The notes beneath the pieces were generated by a model. That model was not told the origin of the DNA, did not search any database, and worked only from the letters and a program-made list of their open reading frames with translations. From NCBI GenBank assembly GCA_948330435.1, contig CAOJBY010000014.1, forward strand, positions 1-64,000: DNA of 64,000 nucleotides, read 5' to 3'. Position numbers and translations under genes: made by a program. Positions 8,180 to 17,626 of the stretch are shown one piece after another. Each line of letters opens with the position of its first letter. The stretch's first letter is position 1. Source of the DNA: an uncultured Lachnoclostridium sp. Lineage in GTDB: Bacteria > Bacillota > Clostridia > Lachnospirales > Lachnospiraceae.

Positions 8180-9592
8180 ATGGATGGGCATGAATGTAGT
8201 GAAATATGGTTTTCTGAGCTTGAAAGAACAAATAGACTTGATTCAGAGTTTTATAAAAAGAAATCTCTTAAGATTGTAGAATTTCTAAAAAGAATGCAGG
8301 CTAAACCACTTACTGATTATGTTGACGTTTCTGATGGCAACCATATGGGAATAAGTAATAAGTTTACTGATAAAGGAATCCCATATTACCGTGGACAGGA
8401 TATACATAATTTTTTTATCGAGAATGCCAATCCTATCTGCATTGATGAGAATACTTATAATTGTTCTTATATGCATCGTTCCCATATAAAGAAAAATGAT
8501 ATTTTGCTTTCTATAGTGGGAACAATAGGTGAAGTAGCATTAGTTTCAAAAGATCAAAAAGCAACTTGTAATTGCAAGCTTGCAATTTTAAGACCCTTTG
8601 ATGAAAAAAAAGCAGCATTAATAGCAATTTACCTTAAAACACAATATGGATTTGATCAAATTGATAAGTTTAAACGTGGTGCGGTTCAGATGGGGTATCT
8701 TCTTGCAGATATGGATCAGATATTAATTCCTGAATTTTCAACTGATATAGAAGATATGGTAGCAAAGGCTGTTGAAAAGATAAAATTTTTAATCGATCAA
8801 TCAAATTTACAATATGCCTTAGCTGAGAAATACTTGTTAAAAGAAATCGGTATAGATATGTCTTCTATTACGAATGGGGGTGTATCAAAAAAATGGTTTG
8901 TTGAAAGTTTTGGAGCCACAGGAAGATTGGATGCGGAATATTATCAGCCTAAATATGATAATTATGAAAAACAAGTATTAAATTATTCAAGAGGTCATAC
9001 TACTCCAGGTGCAGAATTTACGCTAATTAAAACAAAATGTACTTATGATAAAAAGGAATATCCATATGTTGAAATTGGAGATATTAATATAGGCAATGGT
9101 TCTTTTGAATACAATATTGTTTCGATTGAAAATTTACCAGCCAACGCAAAAATTATGACATGCAAGGGAGATTTGCTAGTATCGACAGTAAGACCTTATA
9201 GAGGTGCAGTTACTATATTAGATAAAGATGATTTGCTAGTGAGTGGAGCATTTACTGTTTTGAGGGAAAAAGGCACTTATCCGCCCCAAACATTGCAAAT
9301 ATTATTCAGAACATCTTTATATAAAGATTGGTTACTGAGATTTAATGTAGGGACATCATATCCAGTAATTAAAGATGAGGATGTATTAAATATTCCAATT
9401 CCAGTTTTGGATGATGCAATTCATTCTACAATTAAAAACTATGTAGAACAATCGCATCGGCTATTTAATACAGCAAAACAATTGCTGGAATCTTCAAAAA
9501 GGGCTGTCGAAATGTCTATTGAACAGGACGAGACAGTTGCTGCTAATTGGTTTAAGAGAAAAATCGAATGTCTTACAGAAATAATATATTAA
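8180..9592 (+). CDS. hsdS: Restriction-modification specificity subunit (HsdS-like)
   Basis: The ~470-aa product has the two-fold HsdS layout. Two target-recognition domains each begin with a related motif: FSELERTNRLDSEFY near the N-terminus and VESFGATGRLDAEYY at about residue 245. Each is followed by a conserved helix that spaces the half-sites. It would direct the upstream nuclease/methylase to a bipartite DNA sequence. The start is uncertain: ATG at 8180 (or TTG 8177) gives the expected N-terminus but only a weak ribosome-binding site, so translation may depend on the upstream gene 44 nt before. No frameshift or inverted-repeat shuffling cassette is seen nearby. Confidence 0.85.
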   Translation: MDGHECSEIWFSELERTNRLDSEFYKKKSLKIVEFLKRMQAKPLTDYVDVSDGNHMGISNKFTDKGIPYYRGQDIHNFFIENANPICIDENTYNCSYMHRSHIKKNDILLSIVGTIGEVALVSKDQKATCNCKLAILRPFDEKKAALIAIYLKTQYGFDQIDKFKRGAVQMGYLLADMDQILIPEFSTDIEDMVAKAVEKIKFLIDQSNLQYALAEKYLLKEIGIDMSSITNGGVSKKWFVESFGATGRLDAEYYQPKYDNYEKQVLNYSRGHTTPGAEFTLIKTKCTYDKKEYPYVEIGDINIGNGSFEYNIVSIENLPANAKIMTCKGDLLVSTVRPYRGAVTILDKDDLLVSGAFTVLREKGTYPPQTLQILFRTSLYKDWLLRFNVGTSYPVIKDEDVLNIPIPVLDDAIHSTIKNYVEQSHRLFNTAKQLLESSKRAVEMSIEQDETVAANWFKRKIECLTEIIY

Positions 9593-9628
9593 TCAAGTTT
9601 GTAATTGAGTATACAAATATAGGGGTGG

Positions 9629-9657
9629 TTGAATTTTCCACTCCAATCCACTATAAT
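9629..9657 (+). promoter_or_regulatory. SigmaA-type promoter for rimO-pgsA-cinA
   Basis: TTGAAT (9629-9634), a 17-bp spacer, and a perfect TATAAT (9652-9657), 33 bp before the rimO ATG. It lies right after the end of the AT-rich island, at the start of the GC-richer chromosomal segment, so it marks the approximate right junction. Confidence 0.65.
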
Positions 9658-9690
9658 AGAACAAGAAAAAGCAAAAGGACAATCCTTAAT

Positions 9691-11013
9691 ATGAAATTAC
9701 TATTCATATCCCTGGGCTGTGACAAGAACCTGGTAGATTCCGAGCATATGCTTGGCATGTTAGAGGAAAAGGGCTACACGTTTACTGACGAGGAGACAGA
9801 AGCAGAGGTCGTCGTAATCAACACCTGCTGCTTTATTAACGATGCCAAGGAAGAAAGCATTAACACCATCTTAGAGATGGCGGAGTACCGAAAGTCCGGT
9901 CCTTGCAAGGCCCTTATCGTCACCGGATGCCTGGCAGAACGTTACCGCCAGGAGATCTTAAAAGAGATCGAGGAAGTGGATGCCGTCATCGGCACCACGG
10001 CCTATGATGCCCTCCCGGAGATTCTGGAACAGGTATTTCAGGGTAAAAAAGAACTGAAGACAGAGGAACTGAACCGTCTCGTGCGGACAAAAGCAAAGCG
10101 TCAGCTTACCACTGGCGGACATTATGCCCATCTAAAGATAGCGGAGGGCTGCGACAAGCACTGCACCTACTGCATCATCCCGAGGATTCGGGGCAGCTAT
10201 CGAAGTGTCCCCATGGAGCAGCTGCTTGAAGAAGCCAAAGAACTGGCTGAACAGGGAGTAAAAGAGCTGATTCTGGTAGCCCAGGAAACCACCCTCTACG
10301 GCATGGATCTCTACGGTGAAAAGCGGCTTCCGAAGCTTCTTAAGGAACTCTGTCAGATTCGGGGACTTCGCTGGATCCGGGTACAATATTGTTATCCCGA
10401 GGAAATCACGGAAGAACTGATAAAAGTCTTAAAAGAAGAACCAAAGCTGTGCCATTACCTGGATCTGCCCATCCAGCATGCTTCCGATCGCATCCTGAAG
10501 CGGATGGGAAGAAGAACCACCCGTAAGGATCTGGAACAGATCATTGCACGCCTGCGGGAAGCGATTCCGGATATCTGTCTGAGAACCACCCTGATCACCG
10601 GATTCCCGGGAGAGACACAGGAAGATCACGAAGAACTGATGGCATTTGTAGACACCTGTGAATTTGACCGTCTCGGCGTATTCACCTACTCCCGGGAAGA
10701 AGATACCCCGGCGGCACAGATGCCGGATCAGATTCTGGAGGAAGTAAAGGAAAGCCGTCAGGCGGAGCTGATGGAGTTGCAGCAGGAGATCGCCTTTGAC
10801 AAAGCGGAGTCTATGGTAGGCCGGGAACTGGAAGTTATGATTGAGGGACAGGTGGCCGGAGAAAACGCCTATATAGGACGCACCTACCGGGATGCCCCGA
10901 ATGTGGACGGCTACATTTTCATCAATACAGAAGAAACGCTCATAAGCGGCGACTTTGCAAGAGTACGGGTAACCGGAGCCCTGGAATATGATTTGATAGG
11001 AGAGCTGATATGA
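9691..11013 (+). CDS. rimO: Ribosomal protein S12 methylthiotransferase RimO
   Basis: Radical-SAM enzyme that methylthiolates an aspartate of ribosomal protein S12. The ATG at 9691 gives MKLLFISLGCDKN and a 440-aa protein, the usual RimO length; an upstream in-frame extension to 9568 comes from island sequence and is rejected. The N-terminal UPF0004 domain carries the three cluster cysteines (Cys10, the NTCCF cysteine, the VTGCLAE cysteine). The radical-SAM CxxxCxxC is in EGCDKHCTYC, and a TRAM-like beta domain ends the protein. The LGCDKNLVDSE start separates RimO from its paralogue MiaB. It overlaps pgsA by 4 nt, so the two are translationally coupled. Confidence 0.95.
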   Translation: MKLLFISLGCDKNLVDSEHMLGMLEEKGYTFTDEETEAEVVVINTCCFINDAKEESINTILEMAEYRKSGPCKALIVTGCLAERYRQEILKEIEEVDAVIGTTAYDALPEILEQVFQGKKELKTEELNRLVRTKAKRQLTTGGHYAHLKIAEGCDKHCTYCIIPRIRGSYRSVPMEQLLEEAKELAEQGVKELILVAQETTLYGMDLYGEKRLPKLLKELCQIRGLRWIRVQYCYPEEITEELIKVLKEEPKLCHYLDLPIQHASDRILKRMGRRTTRKDLEQIIARLREAIPDICLRTTLITGFPGETQEDHEELMAFVDTCEFDRLGVFTYSREEDTPAAQMPDQILEEVKESRQAELMELQQEIAFDKAESMVGRELEVMIEGQVAGENAYIGRTYRDAPNVDGYIFINTEETLISGDFARVRVTGALEYDLIGELI

Positions 11014-11552
11014 ATCTTCCAAACAAACTAACCATACTGCGTGTGATACTGATTCCCTTTTTTGTGGTATTTATGCTGACGGATCTGGGGGGCAGCTATG
11101 GAAAATATTATGCATTGGCCATTTTCATCATTGCAAGCCTTACGGATCTGTTAGACGGCAAGATTGCCAGAAAATACAATCTCGTTACCAATTTTGGGAA
11201 ATTTATGGATCCCCTGGCGGATAAGCTTCTGGTGTGTTCCGCCATGATTTGCCTGGTGGAGATGAAGCGGCTGGCGGCATGGATTGTCATCGTGATCATT
11301 GCCCGGGAATTCATCATCAGCGGCTTTCGTCTGGTGGCTTCGGATAATGGGGTGGTAATTGCGGCAAGCTATTGGGGAAAGTTTAAAACAACCTTTCAGA
11401 TGATTATGATCATTTTGCTGATTCTGGATTTGGGAGGTGTTTTTGCGACAGTGGAGACCATTATCGTATGGATTGCTTTGGGTCTGACCGTCATTTCCCT
11501 TGTGGATTATTTAGTGAAAAATAAAGGTGTATTGCTGGAAGGAGATATCTAA
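11010..11552 (+). CDS. pgsA: CDP-diacylglycerol--glycerol-3-phosphate 3-phosphatidyltransferase
   Basis: Integral membrane enzyme making phosphatidylglycerophosphate, the committed step to phosphatidylglycerol and cardiolipin. The 180-aa protein starts MNLPNKLTILRVILIP and carries the CDP-alcohol phosphotransferase signature from about residue 45 (DLLDGKIARKYN, then GKFMDPLADKL) with its conserved aspartates. Several hydrophobic segments match the six-helix family. Its start overlaps the rimO stop (ATGA), and cinA follows 1 nt after its stop, so the three genes are one operon. Confidence 0.95.
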   Translation: MNLPNKLTILRVILIPFFVVFMLTDLGGSYGKYYALAIFIIASLTDLLDGKIARKYNLVTNFGKFMDPLADKLLVCSAMICLVEMKRLAAWIVIVIIAREFIISGFRLVASDNGVVIAASYWGKFKTTFQMIMIILLILDLGGVFATVETIIVWIALGLTVISLVDYLVKNKGVLLEGDI

Positions 11553-11553
11553 T

Positions 11554-12804
11554 ATGATCGTAGAACTGATTTCCGTGGGAACCGAGATCTTACTTGGAAA
11601 CATTGTGAACACCAACGCAGCCTATCTTTCTGAGAAATGTGCCCAGCTTGGCCTTTCCCTCTATTATCAGACAGTCGTTGGCGACAATCCGGAGCGTCTG
11701 GAGGAAACCTTAAAGCTGGCCCTTGGCCGAGCCGATGTGGTGATCCTGGGAGGGGGCTTGGGACCAACCCAGGATGACCTGACCAAGGAGATCACGGCAA
11801 AGGTTCTGGGAAAGGAACTTAAGGAGGATCCTCACACCCGGGAACTGATCAAGCGGTTTTTCGACACTCGGGGGATTGCTGAGATTACGGAAAATAACTG
11901 GAAGCAGGCCCTCGTTCCCGAGGGAGCAATTGTGGTGGACAATGACAACGGCACGGCTCCGGGACTTATTCTGGAGGAAAATGAAAAGATCGTGATCCTG
12001 CTGCCGGGACCGCCGGGAGAGATGAAGCCCATGTTCGAAAAGGATATTTTTCCCTATCTGAACAAAAAGCAGCCGGAAATCATTGTTTCGGAGATGGTTA
12101 AGATCTGCGGTATGGGAGAGAGCAAGGTGGAGCATATGATTGCCGATCTGATTCAGAATCAGACCAACCCCACCATAGCAACCTATGCAAAGGTTGGAGA
12201 GGTTCATCTGCGTCTGACCGCTAAGGCGGCGGATGAGGCTGCAGCGAAGAAGTTGATGAAGCCCGTGATTCGGGAATTAAAGGTACGTTTTGGGGGCTAT
12301 ATTTATACCACCGATGAAATGATGACGTTAGAGGAATCCGTAGTCCAGCTTTTAAAGGAGCAGGGGCTTACCCTGACTACGGTAGAATCCTGTACCGGAG
12401 GACTCTTTACCGGACGCCTGGTGAACGTGCAGGGGGCTTCCGAGGTCTTAAAGCAGGGCTTTATTACCTACTCCAACAAGGCAAAACGGAAGCTTATCGG
12501 TGTAAAAAAGCTGACTCTGAAAGAATTTGGTGCGGTCAGTGAAAAAACAGCAAAGGAAATGGCAAAGGGGGCGATTCTGACTACCGGATCGGACGTGGCC
12601 GTCTCCATCACCGGAATCGCCGGGCCGGATGGGGGAACCAAGGAAAAGCCTGTGGGACTGGTTTATATTGGCGTATCCGTAAAGGGAGAGATGCGTGTGA
12701 AAGAATACCATTTTACCGGAAACCGGGCAAAGATTCGGGAGAGTGCCGTGGTGGCGGCTATGACGCTTCTTCGCACCAGCATCCTGGAAACCATCAAATT
12801 TTAA
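11554..12804 (+). CDS. cinA: CinA: ADP-ribose pyrophosphatase / NMN deamidase-type protein
   Basis: The 416-aa two-domain protein has an N-terminal COG1058 (MoCF-like) part from VELISVGTEILLGNIVNTN with the GGLGPTQDD loop, and a C-terminal NMN-deamidase part with TVESCTGGL and ITGIAGPDGGT. Family members recycle pyridine nucleotides; the older name reflects competence/damage induction in some species. The chosen start has AAGGAG close upstream. It often sits next to recA, but here dut follows instead. Confidence 0.93.
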   Translation: MIVELISVGTEILLGNIVNTNAAYLSEKCAQLGLSLYYQTVVGDNPERLEETLKLALGRADVVILGGGLGPTQDDLTKEITAKVLGKELKEDPHTRELIKRFFDTRGIAEITENNWKQALVPEGAIVVDNDNGTAPGLILEENEKIVILLPGPPGEMKPMFEKDIFPYLNKKQPEIIVSEMVKICGMGESKVEHMIADLIQNQTNPTIATYAKVGEVHLRLTAKAADEAAAKKLMKPVIRELKVRFGGYIYTTDEMMTLEESVVQLLKEQGLTLTTVESCTGGLFTGRLVNVQGASEVLKQGFITYSNKAKRKLIGVKKLTLKEFGAVSEKTAKEMAKGAILTTGSDVAVSITGIAGPDGGTKEKPVGLVYIGVSVKGEMRVKEYHFTGNRAKIRESAVVAAMTLLRTSILETIKF

Positions 12805-12832
12805 AAAGTAACATTTAAGGAGCAAAAAAGGC

Positions 12833-13279
12833 ATGCCGGAACAAAAGCAGACCATACAGATAAAGTATTTTACGGACAAAATAGAAAAACTGACTTATAT
12901 AGGGGGAAAATCTGACTGGATCGACCTCCGGGCGGCAAAGGACGTGCAGTTAAAAGCAGGAGAATTTCACCTGATTCCCTTGGGTGTTGCCATGGAGCTG
13001 CCAAAAGGCTATGAGGCTCATATTGTTCCCAGAAGCAGCACCTTTAAAAACTTTGGAATTATTCAGACCAACCATATGGGTATCATAGACGAGACCTACT
13101 GCGGCGACAACGATCAATGGTTTATGCCGGCCTATGCCCTCAGGGACACCCAGATCCATGTAAATGACCGGATCTGCCAGTTTCGGATTATGGAGCATCA
13201 GCCGGAACTTTCTTTTGAAGAAGTAAAAGAACTTAAAAGTGCGGACAGAGGCGGACTTGGCAGTACGGGAAAGGCGTGA
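12833..13279 (+). CDS. dut: Deoxyuridine 5'-triphosphate nucleotidohydrolase (dUTPase-like)
   Basis: Trimeric beta-barrel dUTPase family, 148 aa. It hydrolyses dUTP to dUMP and PPi, supplying dTMP precursor and keeping uracil out of DNA. Motifs seen in order are SDWIDLRA (motif I), PRSSTFKN (motif II), GIIDETYCGD (motif III with catalytic Asp), RICQFRI (motif IV) and a C-terminal glycine-rich DRGGLGSTG arm (motif V). AAGGAG precedes the ATG, 28 nt after cinA. It is followed closely by ppx. Confidence 0.88.
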   Translation: MPEQKQTIQIKYFTDKIEKLTYIGGKSDWIDLRAAKDVQLKAGEFHLIPLGVAMELPKGYEAHIVPRSSTFKNFGIIQTNHMGIIDETYCGDNDQWFMPAYALRDTQIHVNDRICQFRIMEHQPELSFEEVKELKSADRGGLGSTGKA

Positions 13280-13283
13280 GAAT

Positions 13284-14822
13284 ATGCAGATTATAACCTT
13301 TGCGGCAATTGACATTGGTTCCTACGAGGTAGGAATGAAGATTTTTGAACTGGTTCCAAAGAGTGGAATCCGGGAGATTGATTATATACGCCACGGAATT
13401 GAATTGGGGCGGGATGCCTATAATAAGGGCAGGATTGGCAATGAACTCTTAGAGGAGCTGTGCAGAATTCTGGAGGATTTCACACGGATCATGAAAGAGT
13501 ATCAGGTGGATGACTATCGGGCCTGTGCTACCAGTGCCATTCGGGAGACCAGCAACTGCCTGTTGATCCTGGACAAGATTCGGGTACGCACCGGCCTTGA
13601 CGTAGAGATCTTGAGCAACTCGGAACAGCGTTTTCTTGGCTACAAATCCATTGCATCCAATGAGGAATCCTTTCAGAAGATTATTCAGAAAGGAACGGCT
13701 ATCGTGGATGTGGGAGGGGGAAGCATACAGATATCCCTCTTTGACAAGGACGCACTGGTTTCCACCCAGAATCTGCGTCTGGGTACCATGCGGATTCGGG
13801 AGCGTCTGGCGGAGGTAGAGAGCCGCACCAACCATTTTGGCGATATTATTGAGGAAATGATCAATAATGAGCTGAAAAGCTATAAGCGGCTGTACTTAAA
13901 GGATCGTGAGATTAAAAACATGATTCTCGTGGGAGACTATATTACACAATTCATGCATAGGAATGCCATGGAGCACAGCCTGATGCTGAGCCGGGAGGAA
14001 TATTTCCAGCTTTATCAGGAGATTGTGACCCGGACACCTCAGGAAATGGTACAGCGTATGGGCATGGTTTCGGAAAATGTGTCCCTTATTATGCCGGCCA
14101 TGATTATCTACAAGCGGCTTATTGAAGAGACGGGAGCAGAGACCATCTGGATCCCCGGCCTGAACTTAAGCGACGGCCTGGCCTACGATTATGCGGAGAG
14201 GAAAAAGATCTTTAAGTCCAGCCACAATTTTGAAAACGATATTGTAGAGGCGGCCAAGAACATTGCCAAGCGTTACCAGAGCAACAAGACGCATCTGGCG
14301 GGAACGGAATATCTGGCCCTGACTATTTTTGATAAGATGAAGCGAATCCATGGCATGGGAAAACGGGAACGGCTTCTTCTGCAGATTGCGGTACTGCTTC
14401 ATGACTGCGGAAAATACATCAGCATGAACCGCACGGCCGAATGCTCCTATGAGATTGTTATGTCCACGGAGATCATCGGATTGTCTCACCGGGAGAGAGA
14501 GATTATCGCCAGTGCCATTCGCTTTAATACGGAAGAATTTGTTTCCTTTGAGGAATTTGCCATAGGATCTCCGCTGGATCAGCAGGATTATCTTTTGACG
14601 GCCAAGATAAGTGCCATTCTTCGTGTGGCCAACTCCATGGATCGGAGCCATAATCAGAAGTTTAAGAATGTAAAGGTTACCTTAAAGGAGAGGGAGCTGA
14701 TTGTGGTGGTAGATACGGTGGAGGACATTACTTTGGAGCAGGGACTTTTCTCCCACAAAGCAGAATTTTTCGAAACAATTTTCAGTATCCGGCCCGTTAT
14801 CCGGCAGAAAAGGCAGGTGTAG
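13284..14822 (+). CDS. ppx: Exopolyphosphatase / (p)ppGpp phosphohydrolase, Ppx/GppA family with HD domain
   Basis: Start ATG 13284 (MQIITFAAIDIGSYEV) gives 512 aa; an upstream in-frame extension overlaps dut and lacks family sequence. The N-terminal ASKHA ATPase-like fold has AIDIGSYEV and IVDVGGGSIQISLF, with SAIRET between. The C-terminal part (from about res. 320) is an HD-type module with LLHDCGKYI. The enzyme removes terminal phosphates from polyphosphate and possibly pppGpp. It lies 3 nt upstream of ppk, so synthesis and degradation of polyphosphate are co-transcribed. Confidence 0.92.
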   Translation: MQIITFAAIDIGSYEVGMKIFELVPKSGIREIDYIRHGIELGRDAYNKGRIGNELLEELCRILEDFTRIMKEYQVDDYRACATSAIRETSNCLLILDKIRVRTGLDVEILSNSEQRFLGYKSIASNEESFQKIIQKGTAIVDVGGGSIQISLFDKDALVSTQNLRLGTMRIRERLAEVESRTNHFGDIIEEMINNELKSYKRLYLKDREIKNMILVGDYITQFMHRNAMEHSLMLSREEYFQLYQEIVTRTPQEMVQRMGMVSENVSLIMPAMIIYKRLIEETGAETIWIPGLNLSDGLAYDYAERKKIFKSSHNFENDIVEAAKNIAKRYQSNKTHLAGTEYLALTIFDKMKRIHGMGKRERLLLQIAVLLHDCGKYISMNRTAECSYEIVMSTEIIGLSHREREIIASAIRFNTEEFVSFEEFAIGSPLDQQDYLLTAKISAILRVANSMDRSHNQKFKNVKVTLKERELIVVVDTVEDITLEQGLFSHKAEFFETIFSIRPVIRQKRQV

Positions 14823-14825
14823 AAA

Positions 14826-16955
14826 ATGGATAAGAAAGAATTTACCAAAAATGAATATTACCGGAACAGGGAGCTTTCCTGGCTGGCCTTTAATGAGAGG
14901 GTATTAAGCGAGGCCAGGGATAAGAATATCCCACTTTTTGAACGCCTGAAGTTTTTGAGCATTACGGCATCTAATCTGGATGAATTTTTTATGATTCGGG
15001 TGGCATCTCTAAAGGACATGGTTCATGCAAAGTATACGAAGAAAGACATTGCGGGGCTGACTCCTCAGGAACAGTTGGATGAGATTACAAAAGTAACCCG
15101 GGAAATGGTAAGTACCCAGTATTCAACTTATTCCCGATCCCTGCTGCCTTTGCTTCGCCAGCACGGCCTTACGGTGGTGCAGGAACATGAAGATCTTGAC
15201 GAGGAGCAGGCCCGGTATGCAGATCGCTATTTTCGGGAAAATGTTTATCCGGTGCTGACGCCTATGGCAGTGGATTCCTCCCGGCCTTTTCCTTTGATTC
15301 GGAATAAATCGCTGAATATCGGAGCACTGCTCTCCAAGAAGAACGAGAAGACGGAGGAGTTGGAATTTGCAACAGTGCAGGTACCCTCCGTACTTCCCCG
15401 CATCGTCCGGCTTCCCGATTCCAAGGATGGAACAAAAGTAGTGATTCTCTTAGAGGAGATCATTGAGCGGAATATGCAGCAGCTTTTCTTAAGCTACAAC
15501 ATTGTATGTGCTCATCCCTACCGGCTCATGCGTAATGCGGATCTGACCATTGATGAGGATGATGCATCCGATCTTTTAAAGGAGATTCAAAAGCAGCTGA
15601 AGAAGCGTCAGTGGGGCGAGGCCATCCGTCTGGAAGTAGAGGATAAGATGGATAAGCGTCTCCTTAAGCTTCTGCGGAAAGAGCTGAATATCAAAGAGGA
15701 TTCCATTTACAAGATCAGCGGACCTCTGGATCTGACTTTTTTAATGAAGATGTACGGTATGGACGGCTTTGATTCCCTAAAGTATTCCAAGCATGTGCCG
15801 GCAGGGGTAAAAGAACTTCCCGGAGACTGTGATATTTTTGAGGAGATTCGAAAAGGGGATGTGCTGCTTCATCATCCCTACCAGACCTTTGATCCGGTGG
15901 TGAAGTTTGTCCGTGATGCTGCATCCGATCCAAAGGTACTTGCCATCAAGCAGACCCTGTATCGGGTCAGCGGCAATTCTCCGATTATTGCGGCCCTGGC
16001 CCAGGCGGCGGAAAACGGCAAGCAGGTATCTGTTCTGGTAGAGCTGAAAGCCCGGTTTGACGAGGAGAATAATATCCTCTGGGCAAAGATGCTGGAGAAA
16101 GCGGGCTGTCATGTTATCTATGGACTGGTGGGCTTAAAGACTCACAGCAAGATTACCCTGGTGGTACGCAGGGAGGATGACGGAATCCGCCGCTATGTTC
16201 ATCTGGGGACGGGTAATTACAATGATTCCACGGCGAAGCTGTATACGGATCTGGGCCTTATGACCTGTTCCGCACCCATTGGCGAGGATGCCACTGCGGT
16301 GTTCAATATGCTCTCGGGCTATTCGGAGCCTGTGGGCTGGAACAAGCTTTCCCTAGCTCCCATCTGGTTAAAGGAAAGGTTCTTAAAGCTGATTCACAGA
16401 GAGCAGGAACACGTGGAAAAGGGCGGAGAGGGGCATATTATGGCCAAGATGAATTCTCTGTGCGATCCCGATGTGATTGGGGCCCTTTACGAGGCTTCCG
16501 CCGCAGGGGTGAAGATCGAACTGCTGATTCGTGGAATTTGCTGTCTTAAGGTTGGAATTCCCGATGTCAGCGAGCATATTTCCGTTCGATCCATTGTAGG
16601 AAATTTCCTGGAGCACAGCCGGATTTTCTATTTCCATAATGGCGGACAGGAGGAAGTCTACTGTGCAAGTGCGGACTGGATGCCAAGGAATCTGGAGAAG
16701 CGGGTGGAGATTCTCTTCCCCATTGAGCAGGAGAATTTAAAGAGGGAAGTGATACACATTCTGGATATAGAGTTTCAGGATAATGTGAAAGCCCATCTTT
16801 TGCAGCCTGACGATACCTATGTGAAAGCGGATCGGAGAGGAAAGGCTTCCGTGAATTCTCAGGAATATTTTGTGGAGGAAGCACGGGAGAAAGTGAAGGT
16901 GGAGCATTCTGTTTATACCGGGCGGGTGTTTATTCCGGAGGAGCCGGTGGAGTAG
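14826..16955 (+). CDS. ppk1: Polyphosphate kinase 1
   Basis: The 709-aa enzyme reversibly polymerises the gamma-phosphate of ATP into polyphosphate. The N-terminal domain starts with RELSWLAFNERVL, and the head domain has NLDEFFMIRV. Two phospholipase-D-like halves carry the active-site histidines: the first around LKTHSKITLV with LGTGNYND, the second at EHSRIFYF. HPYQTFDPVVKFV is also typical. Full length, no disruptions. The window also holds a VTC-type polyphosphate polymerase (37220), a second independent route to polyphosphate. Confidence 0.96.
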   Translation: MDKKEFTKNEYYRNRELSWLAFNERVLSEARDKNIPLFERLKFLSITASNLDEFFMIRVASLKDMVHAKYTKKDIAGLTPQEQLDEITKVTREMVSTQYSTYSRSLLPLLRQHGLTVVQEHEDLDEEQARYADRYFRENVYPVLTPMAVDSSRPFPLIRNKSLNIGALLSKKNEKTEELEFATVQVPSVLPRIVRLPDSKDGTKVVILLEEIIERNMQQLFLSYNIVCAHPYRLMRNADLTIDEDDASDLLKEIQKQLKKRQWGEAIRLEVEDKMDKRLLKLLRKELNIKEDSIYKISGPLDLTFLMKMYGMDGFDSLKYSKHVPAGVKELPGDCDIFEEIRKGDVLLHHPYQTFDPVVKFVRDAASDPKVLAIKQTLYRVSGNSPIIAALAQAAENGKQVSVLVELKARFDEENNILWAKMLEKAGCHVIYGLVGLKTHSKITLVVRREDDGIRRYVHLGTGNYNDSTAKLYTDLGLMTCSAPIGEDATAVFNMLSGYSEPVGWNKLSLAPIWLKERFLKLIHREQEHVEKGGEGHIMAKMNSLCDPDVIGALYEASAAGVKIELLIRGICCLKVGIPDVSEHISVRSIVGNFLEHSRIFYFHNGGQEEVYCASADWMPRNLEKRVEILFPIEQENLKREVIHILDIEFQDNVKAHLLQPDDTYVKADRRGKASVNSQEYFVEEAREKVKVEHSVYTGRVFIPEEPVE

Positions 16956-17015
16956 AAAATTGTAAAAAAACAGAGGAAATTAAGAAAAATTTAATAAAGA
17001 TACAGGAAAATTAGC

Positions 17016-17044
17016 TGGACATAAGAGAAAAATAGGAGTATAAT
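17016..17044 (+). promoter_or_regulatory. SigmaA-type promoter for the 17112 lipoprotein
   Basis: TGGACA (17016-17021), 17-bp spacer, perfect TATAAT (17039-17044). It is 68 bp upstream of the lipoprotein start and follows the end of ppk. Confidence 0.7.
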
Positions 17045-17111
17045 TTCTATCGGTGTACAACATGAATTGTTGTATCATAATTATTACCTGATGGAGGGGA
17101 GAAAAGGAAAA

Positions 17112-17573
17112 ATGAAAAAGATTTTAAGTGTAGTAATGGTTCTCTGCATGACACTGGCACTTACAGCATGCGGCGGCAAAGAGCAGACAGTAAGCTATCG
17201 TTCCGAGCAGGAGCAGAGTGGTCTTAAAATGGTTGACACCATGACCCTGAACGCAAAGGGCGACAAGGTTGTGAAGATCACCGAGTCAATTGAGATGGAT
17301 ATGTCTGGCTTTGACGAGGCAACACAGGAACAGATGACTGTAATGTATGATGCACTGGTTGAGCAGTATGCAGCTGTTGAGGGTGTTGAGTGTTCTGGCT
17401 CTGCTGGAACAGGTACTTATACACTCTCCATTACGATCGATGCAACTGGCGATGCGGTAGAGACACTGGCATCTCAGGGACTGCTTGAGATCGAAGGAAA
17501 CGGAAGCAAGCTTTCTTTGAAAGCTACCGGTGAGTCTCTGGAAGCTGGCGGATACACAAAGGTTGAAGAGTAA
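17112..17573 (+). CDS. Secreted lipoprotein, DUF1307/YehR-like
   Basis: Start ATG 17112 (MKKILSVVMVLCMTLALTACGG) with a GGAGGGGAG-type ribosome site; an upstream ATG gives no signal peptide. Type II signal peptide with lipobox LTAC, so it is lipid-anchored outside the membrane. The 153-aa length, the repeating beta-strand pattern (TMTLNAKGDKVVKI, TGTYTLSITID) and the terminal GGYTKVEE match YehR/DUF1307 lipoproteins, whose function is unknown. It is a single-gene unit between a good promoter and a strong terminator. Confidence 0.75.
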   Translation: MKKILSVVMVLCMTLALTACGGKEQTVSYRSEQEQSGLKMVDTMTLNAKGDKVVKITESIEMDMSGFDEATQEQMTVMYDALVEQYAAVEGVECSGSAGTGTYTLSITIDATGDAVETLASQGLLEIEGNGSKLSLKATGESLEAGGYTKVEE

Positions 17574-17589
17574 TTCGTTACATAAGAGC

Positions 17590-17622
17590 AAAAAGAGCGT
17601 CAGTTTACGACGCTCTTTTTTT
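17590..17622. terminator. Bidirectional intrinsic terminator
   Basis: AAAAGAGCGTC and GACGCTCTTTT flank a 6-nt loop. The T-run serves the + strand lipoprotein gene, and the A-run on the other arm serves the convergent HAD gene ending at 17627. Confidence 0.85.
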
Positions 17623-17626
17623 GCGG

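Noticed and set aside
8177..9592. Phase-variable HsdS shuffling locus
   Set aside because: Only one HsdS gene, no inverted repeats and no adjacent recombinase; the serine recombinase at the left edge is 8 kb away.
392..9690. Direct repeats flanking the AT-rich island as attachment sites
   Set aside because: The sequences around 392-440 and 9592-9690 were compared by eye; no convincing shared core repeat was found.
10429..11022. Long open frame on the minus strand inside rimO
   Set aside because: It lies fully antisense to a well-supported RimO frame and has no recognisable domain or ribosome site.
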